This document shows positions 53,031 to 62,214 of a stretch of DNA of 64,000 nt, in pieces. The notes beneath the pieces are model-generated. The model was not told the origin of the DNA, made no database searches, and worked only from the letters and a program-made list of their open reading frames with translations. The position numbers and the translations under genes were made by a program. Position 1 is the first letter of the stretch. Each line of letters starts with the position of its first letter. The stretch covers positions 90,281-154,280 of the forward strand of contig NZ_PHQQ01000010.1 in assembly GCF_002909235.1 (NCBI RefSeq), given 5' to 3'. Source of the stretch: Arenibacter catalasegens. Its GTDB lineage: Bacteria > Bacteroidota > Bacteroidia > Flavobacteriales > Flavobacteriaceae.

Positions 53031-53653
53031 TGTTGTAGTTTTGATTTCTCAATTTTATAAATGTATTCTCCTATTTTAAGTTTTTCTCCTGGGGTTTTAT
53101 AGAATGTTATTTTTCCATTTTCGTCAGAAGTCAGCGTCGCTTGATTTTCTCCAAAACCGAAAATTGCTAATGCGTCACCTTGCTTAATTTTTGAGCCATT
53201 TTTAACCAAAATATCCTCTATTAATAAGTTTGATTTTTGATATTCGGCTGGGAAATTAATTTGGGAAAAATTAATAAATGACACACTGCTAGAGCCATTA
53301 TTCAACTTAATTTCATTATTGAGTTTATATTTTCTTCGTTTTCTTATAACAAATTTATATGTTTCTTCAGCCAGCCAAATTAGGAATAAAACAACATTCC
53401 ATAAGACCACTGCAGCAATAATTGCTGCTCCTATAAATAATAAAATCATTAAAATAACAATCGCTCCATTACCTTTTTTGGATTTTCCAAAACTACTTCT
53501 AAATGAAAGTCCAGGAATTCCAGTTCTGATGGAAAATCCTCTCGACCCAACAGACCCGTATTTTGTTCTGTAACTTGAAGATATTCCAGATTTGCCAAAA
53601 TTGAGACCATACCCATTTCCTAAATTTACCCTTTTCTGATATCTTAATCCCAT
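53024..53653 (-). CDS. DUF4236 - TM - lipoyl-like fusion protein
   Basis: 209 residues. The N-terminal 55 match DUF4236 (MGLRYQKRVNLGNGYGLNFG, SGISSSYRTKYGS, IPGLSFR). A strong hydrophobic segment (IVILMILLFIGAAIIAAVVLW and on) follows, then a basic stretch. The last 70 residues resemble a biotinyl/lipoyl-like sandwich: ILVKNGSKIKQGDALAIFGF...GKITFYKTPGEKLKIGEYIYKIE, lacking the usual modified lysine motif. Function unknown; the combination is unusual. Confidence 0.7.
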   Translation of the reverse strand: MGLRYQKRVNLGNGYGLNFGKSGISSSYRTKYGSVGSRGFSIRTGIPGLSFRSSFGKSKKGNGAIVILMILLFIGAAIIAAVVLWNVVLFLIWLAEETYKFVIRKRRKYKLNNEIKLNNGSSSVSFINFSQINFPAEYQKSNLLIEDILVKNGSKIKQGDALAIFGFGENQATLTSDENGKITFYKTPGEKLKIGEYIYKIEKSKLQQS

Positions 53654-53748
53654 TTCTTTTCAAATTACTCTCAATGATTCTCAGCTATTCTTTGATGCCG
53701 ACTCTTAAATTAAATACTTGTAAAAATGAAGAAAAGACCATGTTGCAC

Positions 53749-54477
53749 CTATTCAATTTTATCTTGTCTTTCTTCCTCCTCTAATTGTCTAGCTTTTGTG
53801 AGTGCAGTAGCAACAAGTCCTGCAGGAACAGTTACTATTCCTATCCCAATTATTAGAACAAAGAATGTGAATATTCTTCCGCCCGTAGTTATGGGTAATA
53901 CATCACCATATCCCACAGTAGTAAGTGTTACGACCGACCACCAAAGGCTATGAAATATTGAACTGAAAACTTCAGGTTGCTCTTCGTTTTCGAGGAAATA
54001 TATCCCTGAGGCCGATAAGAATATTAATATCGACGTAACAATAAAGAACAGGACTATTTCTTCTTTTACAATACCTGCTGCAATGTGAAAGCGTTTTAAT
54101 GCCTTATTGTATCGAATCAGTTTCAAGGCTCGAAATATTCTAAAAACACGAAAAGCTCGTAGTGCCCTAAGATCAATAGCAGCCCTCAGATAAAATGGTA
54201 AAATGGCTAGTAAATCAATTATCCCATAAAAACTAAAAATGTATTTAAGCGGGTTTTTGGCAACAAAAATGCGCAACAAATATTCGGCAGAAAATATCGC
54301 CACACAGCTTATTTCAATTATGTTGAGAATATTAATTGTTTGTGGGCTGTTATTGGGGAGTGTCTCTATCGAGAAAGAGATTAAAGAGATAAGAATTAGA
54401 AACTGAATGAAATAATCAAATATTTTCCCACTCTTGGTGGTGTTATCGTCAATTAATGTTCTAATTTTTTCTATCAT
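53749..54477 (-). CDS. Voltage-gated-type potassium channel subunit
   Basis: 242 residues with six transmembrane segments. S4 has regularly spaced arginines (RAAIDLRALRAFRVFRIFRA in sequence). The pore has selectivity filter TTVGYGDV, the canonical K+ signature. A short helical C-terminus follows. It would conduct K+ on membrane depolarisation. In this window it sits between an IS remnant and McrBC, in a defence block, so a role in stress or cell shutdown should be considered, though ordinary K+ homeostasis is equally possible. Confidence 0.92.
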   Translation of the reverse strand: MIEKIRTLIDDNTTKSGKIFDYFIQFLILISLISFSIETLPNNSPQTINILNIIEISCVAIFSAEYLLRIFVAKNPLKYIFSFYGIIDLLAILPFYLRAAIDLRALRAFRVFRIFRALKLIRYNKALKRFHIAAGIVKEEIVLFFIVTSILIFLSASGIYFLENEEQPEVFSSIFHSLWWSVVTLTTVGYGDVLPITTGGRIFTFFVLIIGIGIVTVPAGLVATALTKARQLEEEERQDKIE

Positions 54478-54572
54478 GGGCTTTGCGGGATATAACGGTT
54501 GGCTTACTATTTTGTTGTTAAATCGTAGTAGACTTTTCCAAAAGTATTAAGGATAATTGATTACATGGATTT

Positions 54573-54710
54573 TCATTTATGTAACATTCGATGACAATTT
54601 GAGCAAACTAATGCAGCATCTTCAATAGTCAAATTCCTCATTCTTATTTGAAAGGGTATCAGATGATAGATTTTATTAAAATTTTTACCGAGCGGATCAT
54701 ATTTACGAAC
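54573..54710 (-). pseudogene. HNH endonuclease C-terminal fragment
   Basis: 45 codons downstream of mcrC read VRKYDPLGKNFNKIYHLIPF, then LTIEDAALVCSNCHRMLHK and stop. This is the end of an HNH nuclease of the McrA-like kind (xHxIPxx...DLxxxCxNCHRMLH), with the first His of the motif changed to Tyr. There is no start codon and the frame closes upstream. It lies 43 bp after the mcrC stop. Confidence 0.7.
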
Positions 54711-54753
54711 GGTCGTGATTCTTTAATCCGAGGAATATTAATTTAAAAATTAT

Positions 54754-56004
54754 CTACATCCACTCTCCAACAAAATCGTTAATAACCTTTTGCCATAATT
54801 TGATGTCCTTTTCAACACCAATGGAAATGACGCTACATTCTTCTTTACTTAACTTCTTTGAATCAGCTGTACTATGATCAAAAAATAGACCTGATTTATT
54901 ATGGTTTTCAGATCCCGGGTATACTAAGGCTACCTTTTTGGCTCCATAATATTTCATATAAACAAACATTTGTCTCAAATCATCAGGAGAGGGATTATAA
55001 CCATTGAGATTTTTCCATTTAGTATCAAGAACCACACAATCCTCAGTTCCTTTGTTTAGGACTAGATCAGGTTTAATTTTAGAATGATAGCCTGAAGTAG
55101 GCTTCCAAAAATTCTTAATATTTTGTGCAGCTATTGTAGTAGTTTTTGTTTTATACTTTCTTAGGCTTATATAAACAAACTGTTCCCAAAGCACATTCAT
55201 ATCAAACATTAAAGCTAGAACACTATTTTCCCCACGATTGACATCCGGGTGGAAGTTCAGCAAGATCAGCCTTGCAATTTCCAATGCGTTCTTATACGGT
55301 TCCGTTTTTCGATCCAAGGTTATTTTTTGAAAAAGGAATTCTGTGATTTTTATATCATTTAGCACAGGAAAGTCCAATAAAAGTACCCCTAAACGACTAT
55401 TAAGCTGTGTATCTGTATTTATGTAGCTCAACAACTTCAATGCTTTGTATAGAATGGCATGGATAATATGATCCTTGTCGTAGGTGGTATACTTAACGTA
55501 AAACCTTTCTTGGTGCACTAGATTTTGACTGATATGCCTCGCGAATTGAATGCTTCCCTTTAGTGCAGTTCTATTGCCTTCAATCTTTCGATATTTCTTT
55601 ACCAATCCTTTATGAAGCAAGAATTCCACTTCTTTTATAAAAAGCTCAAAGTACAAGTCGAGTATTGAATTGGCTCTTAAGTTTAAATTACTCTTGCTTG
55701 GTGCGTGAATATCAAAAATACCCACGGCATGTAGCATTGAAATTAGGATACTCCTCCATGCCGCACTATCATTTGATTTGTCCGCTTTTGGCAAAACCTC
55801 AATAACCGTTTTCCCTACCTGTAATACCCCTACATATTCATTGAACCGCACTCCCTGGTGAACAAGCGAATAATATGGCACACCTTTTTCCCCGTAAAAA
55901 AATTGTAAGGTTTCAAGTTGACTTTTGGTAAGTTTTTGTGTACCCTTGTTAGTATGAATACTTTCGTGTTCAAAAACGGTGATATGTCGTGAGCCTTTCT
56001 TCAA
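54754..56004 (-). CDS. mcrC: McrC, nuclease partner of McrB
   Basis: 416 residues of usual McrC length. The N-terminal part (about 1-150) is the family's beta-rich domain (YVGVLQVGKTVIEVLPK). The nuclease domain is C-terminal: KIKPDLVLNKGTEDCVVLDTKWK, a PD...DTKW catalytic set, then DDLRQMFVYMKYYGAKKVALVYPG in sequence. With McrB it cuts DNA carrying modified cytosine. It abuts mcrB directly. Its 3' end is repeated as a fragment at 30209-30415. Confidence 0.93.
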   Translation of the reverse strand: MKKGSRHITVFEHESIHTNKGTQKLTKSQLETLQFFYGEKGVPYYSLVHQGVRFNEYVGVLQVGKTVIEVLPKADKSNDSAAWRSILISMLHAVGIFDIHAPSKSNLNLRANSILDLYFELFIKEVEFLLHKGLVKKYRKIEGNRTALKGSIQFARHISQNLVHQERFYVKYTTYDKDHIIHAILYKALKLLSYINTDTQLNSRLGVLLLDFPVLNDIKITEFLFQKITLDRKTEPYKNALEIARLILLNFHPDVNRGENSVLALMFDMNVLWEQFVYISLRKYKTKTTTIAAQNIKNFWKPTSGYHSKIKPDLVLNKGTEDCVVLDTKWKNLNGYNPSPDDLRQMFVYMKYYGAKKVALVYPGSENHNKSGLFFDHSTADSKKLSKEECSVISIGVEKDIKLWQKVINDFVGEWM

Positions 56005-58806
56005 TTATTTGTTCTTTCTAGACAGTGATTGTATTGCGGCTAAAAAGTCTTTATCATTCATGGTTAATGTATTTTTAAGATGATATACTTTGCGCTCTAA
56101 CAATGGACTGCTATCATAGTCTTCAAAAGGAGCAAAGAAATCCTCCTCCACTTGGTTGTCTTCGATATCAAAAAATCCTGCCCCTAGGATCAATCCTATT
56201 TTGCCATAATCGCCGAAGAAATATTCTTGTAGCAATGGAATTATTTTATTCTGGAATACCGCTTTTAATTCATTTAAATCCTCAATAGATAAGAAATAAC
56301 TATGACCTATCATATGGTCTTTGTCCAAAAGCTTTTCTATACGGTTGTTGATGGTTTTCAATAATTGAGAGATATCAATTCCTGTTATAAGTCCATTTTG
56401 TGCCTTACCATGGGTTTTAATCAATTCAGGTAATGGCGGCATTTCTATAAAACTAAACCTTCTTCTAAGGGCAGTATCCAATGCTTCAACACTCCTGTCC
56501 GCCGTATTCATAGTGCCAATGATGTGAACGTTTGGCGGTACTCCAAACCATTTTTTGCTATATGGTAATTGTACCTGTATGGCTTCAGCTCTTCCCAGAC
56601 GTTTATCTTCCTCGATCAGCGTTATTAATTCCCCAAAAATCTGAGAAACATTCCCGCGATTAATCTCATCAATAATAAGAACAAAGGGTTCACCTTTTTT
56701 GTCTTTATAATCATCTTTTTTTAGCGCTTCGACAACTCCCTTTATGTTCTCTGGTGAATATTTTCGATCAGCCTGATTAATGTTGACAGGAATAGTATTA
56801 TAATTTCGGATTGCATTCAAAACAGCCCAATTGACGGTTGAATTACTACCTCCTATGATAGACCGAAATTGTTGGTCTATGTTATTTAATTCCGATAAAT
56901 CTGGGAAAGCGGTATGCAACTGCGAAAGTCTTTGTTTGGAAGCAGGATAAGTATTGTCCTTCCCTGGATGTTTAATGATAATATTGCCTTGTTGAGATAT
57001 CCCATCCACGAGAACCTTTCCACCATTCTTGGTTGGCAACTCAATGGGTTCTTCCAAAGTCAATTTTTCTTCAATCTGTTCTACAAAATTGTCGAAGGCT
57101 AAAGAGAAGTTTAGTACTTTTCCCGTAGTAACAGATTCTCCTTCTTTGGCTATTGAAAAAGAAGCTACATTACATAGCTTTCTAAAAATACCCTCCTCAA
57201 CTCTATATACTACTGGATCACCTTCTTTTTCCGGTTCAATTGGCTTAATGCCCTCCACAAAATCTTCATAGGACATGCTTTGGTGGAAAGTTGTAAAAAC
57301 GATTCGACCTTTATCAACTTTCTGTTCAAAACGTTCTTTTATAGCAGTTCGACTTAATTCGGTTAGATCCTCTCCACATAATTCTAAGGCTTTGTTGATG
57401 GTATTGTATGTTTTACCAGTTCCTGGAGGACCATATAAAATTGTATTTAATGGGAGGTTCATATCTTCAATTTTTTTGGATTCATTTTTCCCGATATTAT
57501 TAGTCATTTCAATGAATTTCTCATATTCCTCTTGTGTTGCACTAAAATTTGTTCCTTGGTTACCAACATTAAATTCCTTTAATTCTTCAACATCACTTAT
57601 TTTCTCAAATAGAATAGGAGTTTGGGCTAAATTATGTGTAATTTTAATATCGGCTTTAAGTTCACTTTTATCTTCCTCTTTCCATAAATGATTATCTGGG
57701 GAATTAGTTTTTTTATAGGGTTCAGAAGTTACCTCTGCAAGTGCATAGCATCCTGCTTTATTGCCAGTAATCCAAAGAATTACTTTGTCTCCAATTTTAA
57801 TTTTATTTTTGTGTGCGCTTACAGTCCAATCAGTCAAAATCCCCCCTCTTAAGGCGGTTTCAAAATCAAACATCTTAGGATTTCCTTGAAAAATCCAATA
57901 GTTTAAATCAGGCTCTTTATCCAGGATTTGATAAAGAATGTCTTGGGCCAAAAGTTTATGATTAGTACCGTTGTAATATTCTGGAATTAATGCTTTAACT
58001 TGTTCGATTAACGAGCTGTCAGATTCTATATACTCTTTAATAAAATCATCAACTAGGGAAAGGTAATGAACATATTTTTCGTTCTTTTTTGCCTCTTTAA
58101 CTCCAATAAGTTTGCAATATTTTTTATAAAAAGAAGATTTGTAAAAGGTATATTTTATGGGGTTATAATACGTCAAATATGCTGCAATTGATCGCTCATC
58201 CTGATGGTGTGAAAGTGTTTCTCCCAGTCCCCTATACAATTTCAGTGTTTCCTTGTTAAAGTATATCACACGTTCCCTTAATTCCAAATTATCATTAAAT
58301 AAAAACTTGAAAATATTCCTTAATTCCTCCGGCTTTTCCTTTGCGAGTTGTTTTAAGACAGCTTTGCTCATGGCATAGACCAAATTCTTATGATCAACCG
58401 CTTTAATCTCCTCTCCAAAATCGACGGCATTCGTAAAAGGTCGGCCTTGAAATTCTTTAATAGCTTCCCATTTATACACTTCATTTTTTAATTGTGTTAA
58501 AGCAATGTGCTTTTTATATTTCTCAATTATCGATTGTATGGGGTCTTTCTTTTGAATGATTTCAAACCCCTCTTTTTCCAATAAATCGAAAGCATCGGTT
58601 CCTTTACCCCCTACAAAATCTTTGGCTTCTAGTTCTTTGCCATTAGCGTGTCTATTGGCAATTGAGATTACCAATTTGGGAGGATAGTTCTTCCCATTAT
58701 AGGCAATGTCATAAGTTGAAGAATGCCTTCCTTTTCTAATTCCATCTTTATCAATTTCTTCAATTGCTCTAACTAAATGTTCTTTTGTTATGTTATTTGG
58801 AATCAT
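56005..58806 (-). CDS. mcrB: McrB-like GTPase with N-terminal and EVE modified-base-binding domains
   Basis: 933 residues, long for McrB. The N-terminal 85 residues (ITKEHLVRAIEEIDKDGIRK, YPPKLVISIAN) form a module seen in other modification-dependent restriction proteins. Residues about 290-420 look like an EVE domain (YWIFQGNPKMFDF, IGDKVILWITGNKAGCYALAEV), a reader of modified cytosine. The AAA+ GTPase has YGPPGTGKTY, LIIDEINRGNVSQIFGEL and GTMNTADRSVEALDTALRRRF. It moves along DNA and activates McrC. The double N-terminal modules suggest a specificity different from classical McrB. Confidence 0.92.
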   Translation of the reverse strand: MIPNNITKEHLVRAIEEIDKDGIRKGRHSSTYDIAYNGKNYPPKLVISIANRHANGKELEAKDFVGGKGTDAFDLLEKEGFEIIQKKDPIQSIIEKYKKHIALTQLKNEVYKWEAIKEFQGRPFTNAVDFGEEIKAVDHKNLVYAMSKAVLKQLAKEKPEELRNIFKFLFNDNLELRERVIYFNKETLKLYRGLGETLSHHQDERSIAAYLTYYNPIKYTFYKSSFYKKYCKLIGVKEAKKNEKYVHYLSLVDDFIKEYIESDSSLIEQVKALIPEYYNGTNHKLLAQDILYQILDKEPDLNYWIFQGNPKMFDFETALRGGILTDWTVSAHKNKIKIGDKVILWITGNKAGCYALAEVTSEPYKKTNSPDNHLWKEEDKSELKADIKITHNLAQTPILFEKISDVEELKEFNVGNQGTNFSATQEEYEKFIEMTNNIGKNESKKIEDMNLPLNTILYGPPGTGKTYNTINKALELCGEDLTELSRTAIKERFEQKVDKGRIVFTTFHQSMSYEDFVEGIKPIEPEKEGDPVVYRVEEGIFRKLCNVASFSIAKEGESVTTGKVLNFSLAFDNFVEQIEEKLTLEEPIELPTKNGGKVLVDGISQQGNIIIKHPGKDNTYPASKQRLSQLHTAFPDLSELNNIDQQFRSIIGGSNSTVNWAVLNAIRNYNTIPVNINQADRKYSPENIKGVVEALKKDDYKDKKGEPFVLIIDEINRGNVSQIFGELITLIEEDKRLGRAEAIQVQLPYSKKWFGVPPNVHIIGTMNTADRSVEALDTALRRRFSFIEMPPLPELIKTHGKAQNGLITGIDISQLLKTINNRIEKLLDKDHMIGHSYFLSIEDLNELKAVFQNKIIPLLQEYFFGDYGKIGLILGAGFFDIEDNQVEEDFFAPFEDYDSSPLLERKVYHLKNTLTMNDKDFLAAIQSLSRKNK

Positions 58807-58825
58807 TTATTAATTTTCTAATTGG

Positions 58826-58837
58826 TGTCAAATGACA
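58826..58837. promoter_or_regulatory. Palindrome upstream of mcrB
   Basis: TGTCA-AA-TGACA, a perfect 12-bp palindrome 19 bp before the mcrB start codon, a position suited to an operator. No regulator gene sits next to it. The rest of the 192-bp gap shows nothing clear. Confidence 0.4.
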
Positions 58838-58998
58838 TCTAAATAGAAACCACTTTTTTGATAAAAATAGGGAATTAGTATTATTTTATACCCCTCTAAA
58901 TCGTGGTTTTCCACTAAAAATGGCAGCCTTAATGTCCAGATAATTGTCCTCTTGAACTTTTATCTTTAACAGGTGGCATTGTTTTCTGTTCGTATCAT

Positions 58999-59430
58999 CT
59001 AATCACATTCATATTCACCTGAGGATGCTTCACCCTCACAGTCTTCTGCACTGCTTTTTGCTTTTTTTGCGTAATATTGAGCATCTTCTAATTTGTCTGC
59101 ATTGTAGGCTTTTTTAGCATAAGAATAGGCGTCATCGGCATTTGATCGAGCATTGCTGGCATAATTTTCCCCATCATCACAATCACAATCTGAAGCATAA
59201 CTTTGGGCATCACTTGCAGAACTCATTGCATCATCAGCACTATTCATAGCTATTTTAGCATAATATTGAGCGTCTTCCAAATTGTTTGCGTTATAAGCTT
59301 TTTTGACATAGCTAGAACAATCATCTGCATAAGACAAGACATCAGACATTGCACTTTGATAGTCTTCACACTGTGCTTGCAAATTTGAAACAATTAATAA
59401 AAGCAATCCAAGCATAAATATATTTTTCAT
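58999..59430 (-). CDS. Small secreted Ala/Asp-rich protein with internal duplication
   Basis: 143 residues with a signal peptide (cleavage after LQAQ). The mature protein is two related units with AYNANNLEDAQYYAK and AYNADKLEDAQYYAK, rich in Ala, Asp, Ser and Tyr, with cysteines at CEDYQ, DDCSS, DCDCDD, DCEG and the C-terminal YECD. It should be helical and strongly acidic. No family was recognised. It stands alone between McrB and the CBASS operon. Confidence 0.65.
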   Translation of the reverse strand: MKNIFMLGLLLLIVSNLQAQCEDYQSAMSDVLSYADDCSSYVKKAYNANNLEDAQYYAKIAMNSADDAMSSASDAQSYASDCDCDDGENYASNARSNADDAYSYAKKAYNADKLEDAQYYAKKAKSSAEDCEGEASSGEYECD

Positions 59431-59641
59431 AATTTAATTTTTATTGATAAATACATGTCACATATTTTGGTAACATTGTTAAGAAATAGCGGTTATACGT
59501 GCGAGGAATTTCCTCAGGAAAATCAGAGGTAGTAAACTTGCAACCACCTTTGATTAAGTCCAAAATTGAGCAATTATTTTTATATATCGTTACCTGTAAC
59601 TGTTTCACCTATTTTTTATACATCTTTGTTAGAAGCTGGAT

Positions 59642-60574
59642 TTATTGTTCTCTTTTTATTTCAATTAACGTATCAAAACTATTTCTTAACGCTAATTGTT
59701 TGATGGTGTATATGAATCTTTCTATTTCTCTGCTTATTATAGCTTCATAATCAGAACTCATTGAATTAAAATCATTTGGCAAGAGGTTTGAAATAGCATA
59801 GTTTATGCCTGATAACGTAGTTGGGAAATCAATAAAAACTAATTTGTCATCTTTAATTTCTGTTTCCATACTTATAAATCTAGGTCGACCTGCATAATGA
59901 AACGAGACATTTTTAGAGTTAAATCCTCTTTTTAGCTGTTCAAACTGAAGATTAGCGTCTGGATTTAATCTATTGGGTATAATAATTTGAATTTTACAGT
60001 CTTTATATTTTACTCCGTCGACTTCAAATCCATCATTTTCTATCAAATATTTACAGGTTGGTAACAATAAATTTTCAAAGTAGCCGGAAGCTAGTGTTGA
60101 GGATGGAAAGAAATTAATGTCTGAGTCAATTTGATTTCTGAAAAGTTCACTTACTTGGCTGATAGCCGAAACAAAGCTTGGTGTATCTGACTTTTCAAAT
60201 CGAGCTAGTGAAATACCTGTGATATCTGAAAAGACTTTTAATTCCTTATCTATTACAAAAGCACATTTAGATAAACCTAAACGGCCTATAAAAAGACCTA
60301 ACTCAAACAATACGTTATCTCTAGGTTGCATTACGGAATCTCCTCGATACTTAACTTCATCATCAGTTGTTCCAATTAACAAACCAAAGTCGAATTGCAA
60401 GGATGCTCTAAGCAAATCATTTAAGAAGTTATTATTTATCTTGAATACGGAAGTATCCCAAACACTATCATTCCAAATTGTTACTTCAAAATCTCTTTCA
60501 AGTATTGCCTTAGCAGCATTTGCAAGACCAAGTTCTTCTGATGAGGAACCAATAAAAATTCTTTTTTTTCTCAT
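59642..60574 (-). CDS. TIR-STING effector (CBASS)
   Basis: 310 residues. The N-terminal domain (1-130) is the TIR-like nucleotide-cleaving domain of CBASS effectors: [21 protein letters not shown] at 34-36, [18 protein letters not shown] with the presumed catalytic Glu91. The C-terminal domain (about 155-300) matches bacterial [25 protein letters not shown] (Arg230 and Arg232 in the lid) and [10 protein letters not shown]. Known TIR-STINGs bind c-di-GMP, form filaments and destroy NAD+. The start codon overlaps the CD-NTase stop by one base, so they are one operon. Confidence 0.85.
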   Translation of the reverse strand: MRKKRIFIGSSSEELGLANAAKAILERDFEVTIWNDSVWDTSVFKINNNFLNDLLRASLQFDFGLLIGTTDDEVKYRGDSVMQPRDNVLFELGLFIGRLGLSKCAFVIDKELKVFSDITGISLARFEKSDTPSFVSAISQVSELFRNQIDSDINFFPSSTLASGYFENLLLPTCKYLIENDGFEVDGVKYKDCKIQIIIPNRLNPDANLQFEQLKRGFNSKNVSFHYAGRPRFISMETEIKDDKLVFIDFPTTLSGINYAISNLLPNDFNSMSSDYEAIISREIERFIYTIKQLALRNSFDTLIEIKREQ

Positions 60575-61590
60575 TATGAATATATTAATTCTCCTTTTTC
60601 AAAATAGCCTAAATAAAGTTCTTTGTGAACATCTGCAATCAACTCATCTAAATCTGCCTTTATTTTTTTCATTCCGTTAACAGTATCGTCTTTTAGAGGT
60701 TTTTCAGTTCTATTCGGACTCTCAATACTTCTACGGTATTCTCCGTTACTAATTAATTTCTCTAGTTGGTTACTCATTGCTTTAGCTATGTTTATCTCCT
60801 TGCCTCTATGATAATATAATTCGTTATCACTAATTGAGTGAACTATTGTTGTTAAATGAAAACTGCTTATGTCTATATCTGAATCAGCTTTTAGGGTTTT
60901 TAAAAGCCTAATTCCTTTTCTTGAACCATCATTTGTGTTGTCTCCCTTTGTATTAACTTGACTAATATGTGCAAAGGGGTAGTCCAAAATCTTCTCGCCT
61001 TTTGTGAAATCAAACAAGTATATTCCTCTATAATATTCGCTAAAAGTTTCCTCATATTTTTTTGAGTTGTACCAAAAGCAAAATACAATATCAACTTTTC
61101 TATTTAGAGATTTGTTAAAAATAGAAATGTTCTTTTCGCCTGTTTTATCGACTTCATCATAAATATCCTCCATTATTTTTTCAGATTGACTCCTAAGACT
61201 TTTAATATCTGAATTTGGCTTTGAAGCAGTGTAAGGATTGTCGTTTGGAACTCCTATTCCTGGAAAATGATATCTATCGATAATTGTGAGTAAATCAAAA
61301 TCACTATGAACTTTTATGTTTGTCGAAGTAGTTACCGAACCTTGAGTTCTGTATGCTCTTGAAAAATGTAAGTCATAACCATTTTCTAAATGTTTTTGAA
61401 CTCTATTAGCGGCTTCAATAGTTCTGTCATTATATTTTTTATCAATTCTAACCATTGATTCCATCAGGTATTTTACATTCTTAGGAATACTGGTCGAACT
61501 GAAAGATTTTGTCAAAATCGATTCGTTCAATTCGTTATCAAATCTTCTTGCACTAAGATTCTGTAATCGCTTCTCGTAGTCTATTGCCAT
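60574..61590 (-). CDS. CD-NTase (CdnE-like cyclic dinucleotide synthase) of CBASS
   Basis: 338 residues with the nucleotidyltransferase motif TQGSVTTST...HSDFDLL (GS at 84-85, Asp97 and Asp99) and a third acidic residue in RKVDIVF (Asp167). This is the CD-NTase fold, closest by pattern to CdnE, the enzyme usually paired with bacterial STING, where it makes c-di-GMP. It is the first gene of a two-gene type I CBASS operon. No Cap2/Cap3 genes are present. The 300 bp upstream have no clear TAnnTTTG box. Confidence 0.85.
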   Translation of the reverse strand: MAIDYEKRLQNLSARRFDNELNESILTKSFSSTSIPKNVKYLMESMVRIDKKYNDRTIEAANRVQKHLENGYDLHFSRAYRTQGSVTTSTNIKVHSDFDLLTIIDRYHFPGIGVPNDNPYTASKPNSDIKSLRSQSEKIMEDIYDEVDKTGEKNISIFNKSLNRKVDIVFCFWYNSKKYEETFSEYYRGIYLFDFTKGEKILDYPFAHISQVNTKGDNTNDGSRKGIRLLKTLKADSDIDISSFHLTTIVHSISDNELYYHRGKEINIAKAMSNQLEKLISNGEYRRSIESPNRTEKPLKDDTVNGMKKIKADLDELIADVHKELYLGYFEKGELIYS

Positions 61591-61892
61591 TCGGTTTGTT
61601 TTATCTTGCTGCTAACGTAAGAATATAGTAACTTGTATCTATATATCCATTCTAGTAGTATGCTTTTTAGCAGATTATCAGCGTTTCAAATTTCTCGAAT
61701 TAGTTCTTATTTTCTTTGCGGTTTTCCGTACTCCACTTAAATTTGTTCAGTTGCTTTCGACTGACTTTTATAATTTTTTGGTTTCATTAAAATATTTTGC
61801 AATCTTATATTATAATAACTTCGGACTATCTATTGAAGTAGCCAAGACTTCACTATAACACATTAACATGTATGTGAGGTCTTGTAATTCTA

Positions 61893-62015
61893 TAAAATTT
61901 TCGCTGGCGTAAAGAGGGGGGAATACTACAACCAAGTATTTAACACTATCCTTCTAAGTTAGCTAATAATAGGATTTGTATTTTCTTAATCGATGAAAGC
62001 CGGTTTTAACCGTTG
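61893..62015. repeat. 123-bp direct repeat, copy B
   Basis: Matches copy A (52400-52522) without gaps at about 80%. It lies 303 bp upstream of the CD-NTase start. Differences do not favour third codon positions in either reading, which speaks for a DNA or RNA element rather than a gene. The surrounding gap 61591-62214 contains no gene that I can support. Confidence 0.75.
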
Positions 62016-62214
62016 TACTACATTTTTTAAATCCTCATTATTTTCATTTACCACAAAAATTGGAGTTGCTATTTTGTGCTGATTGAATGCAAGAATTTAA
62101 TGTATCAACCCCAATAGTTGTAAGAGGAACTGGTTTAACTCGAGAGCTGCGCTTGCCCATTGTGGCTAGGTGCGGGCTCTATATTGCATTTGTAATTACA
62201 CTTTTCGGATGTTA

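Noticed and set aside
54481..54510. Recurring ATAACCGTTG / TATAACGGTTGG-like bases near gene starts (52511, 54493, 59490, 62006) as integron attC sites
   Set aside because: No integrase gene, no paired attC core sites with correct spacing, and the matches are short and in mixed orientation.
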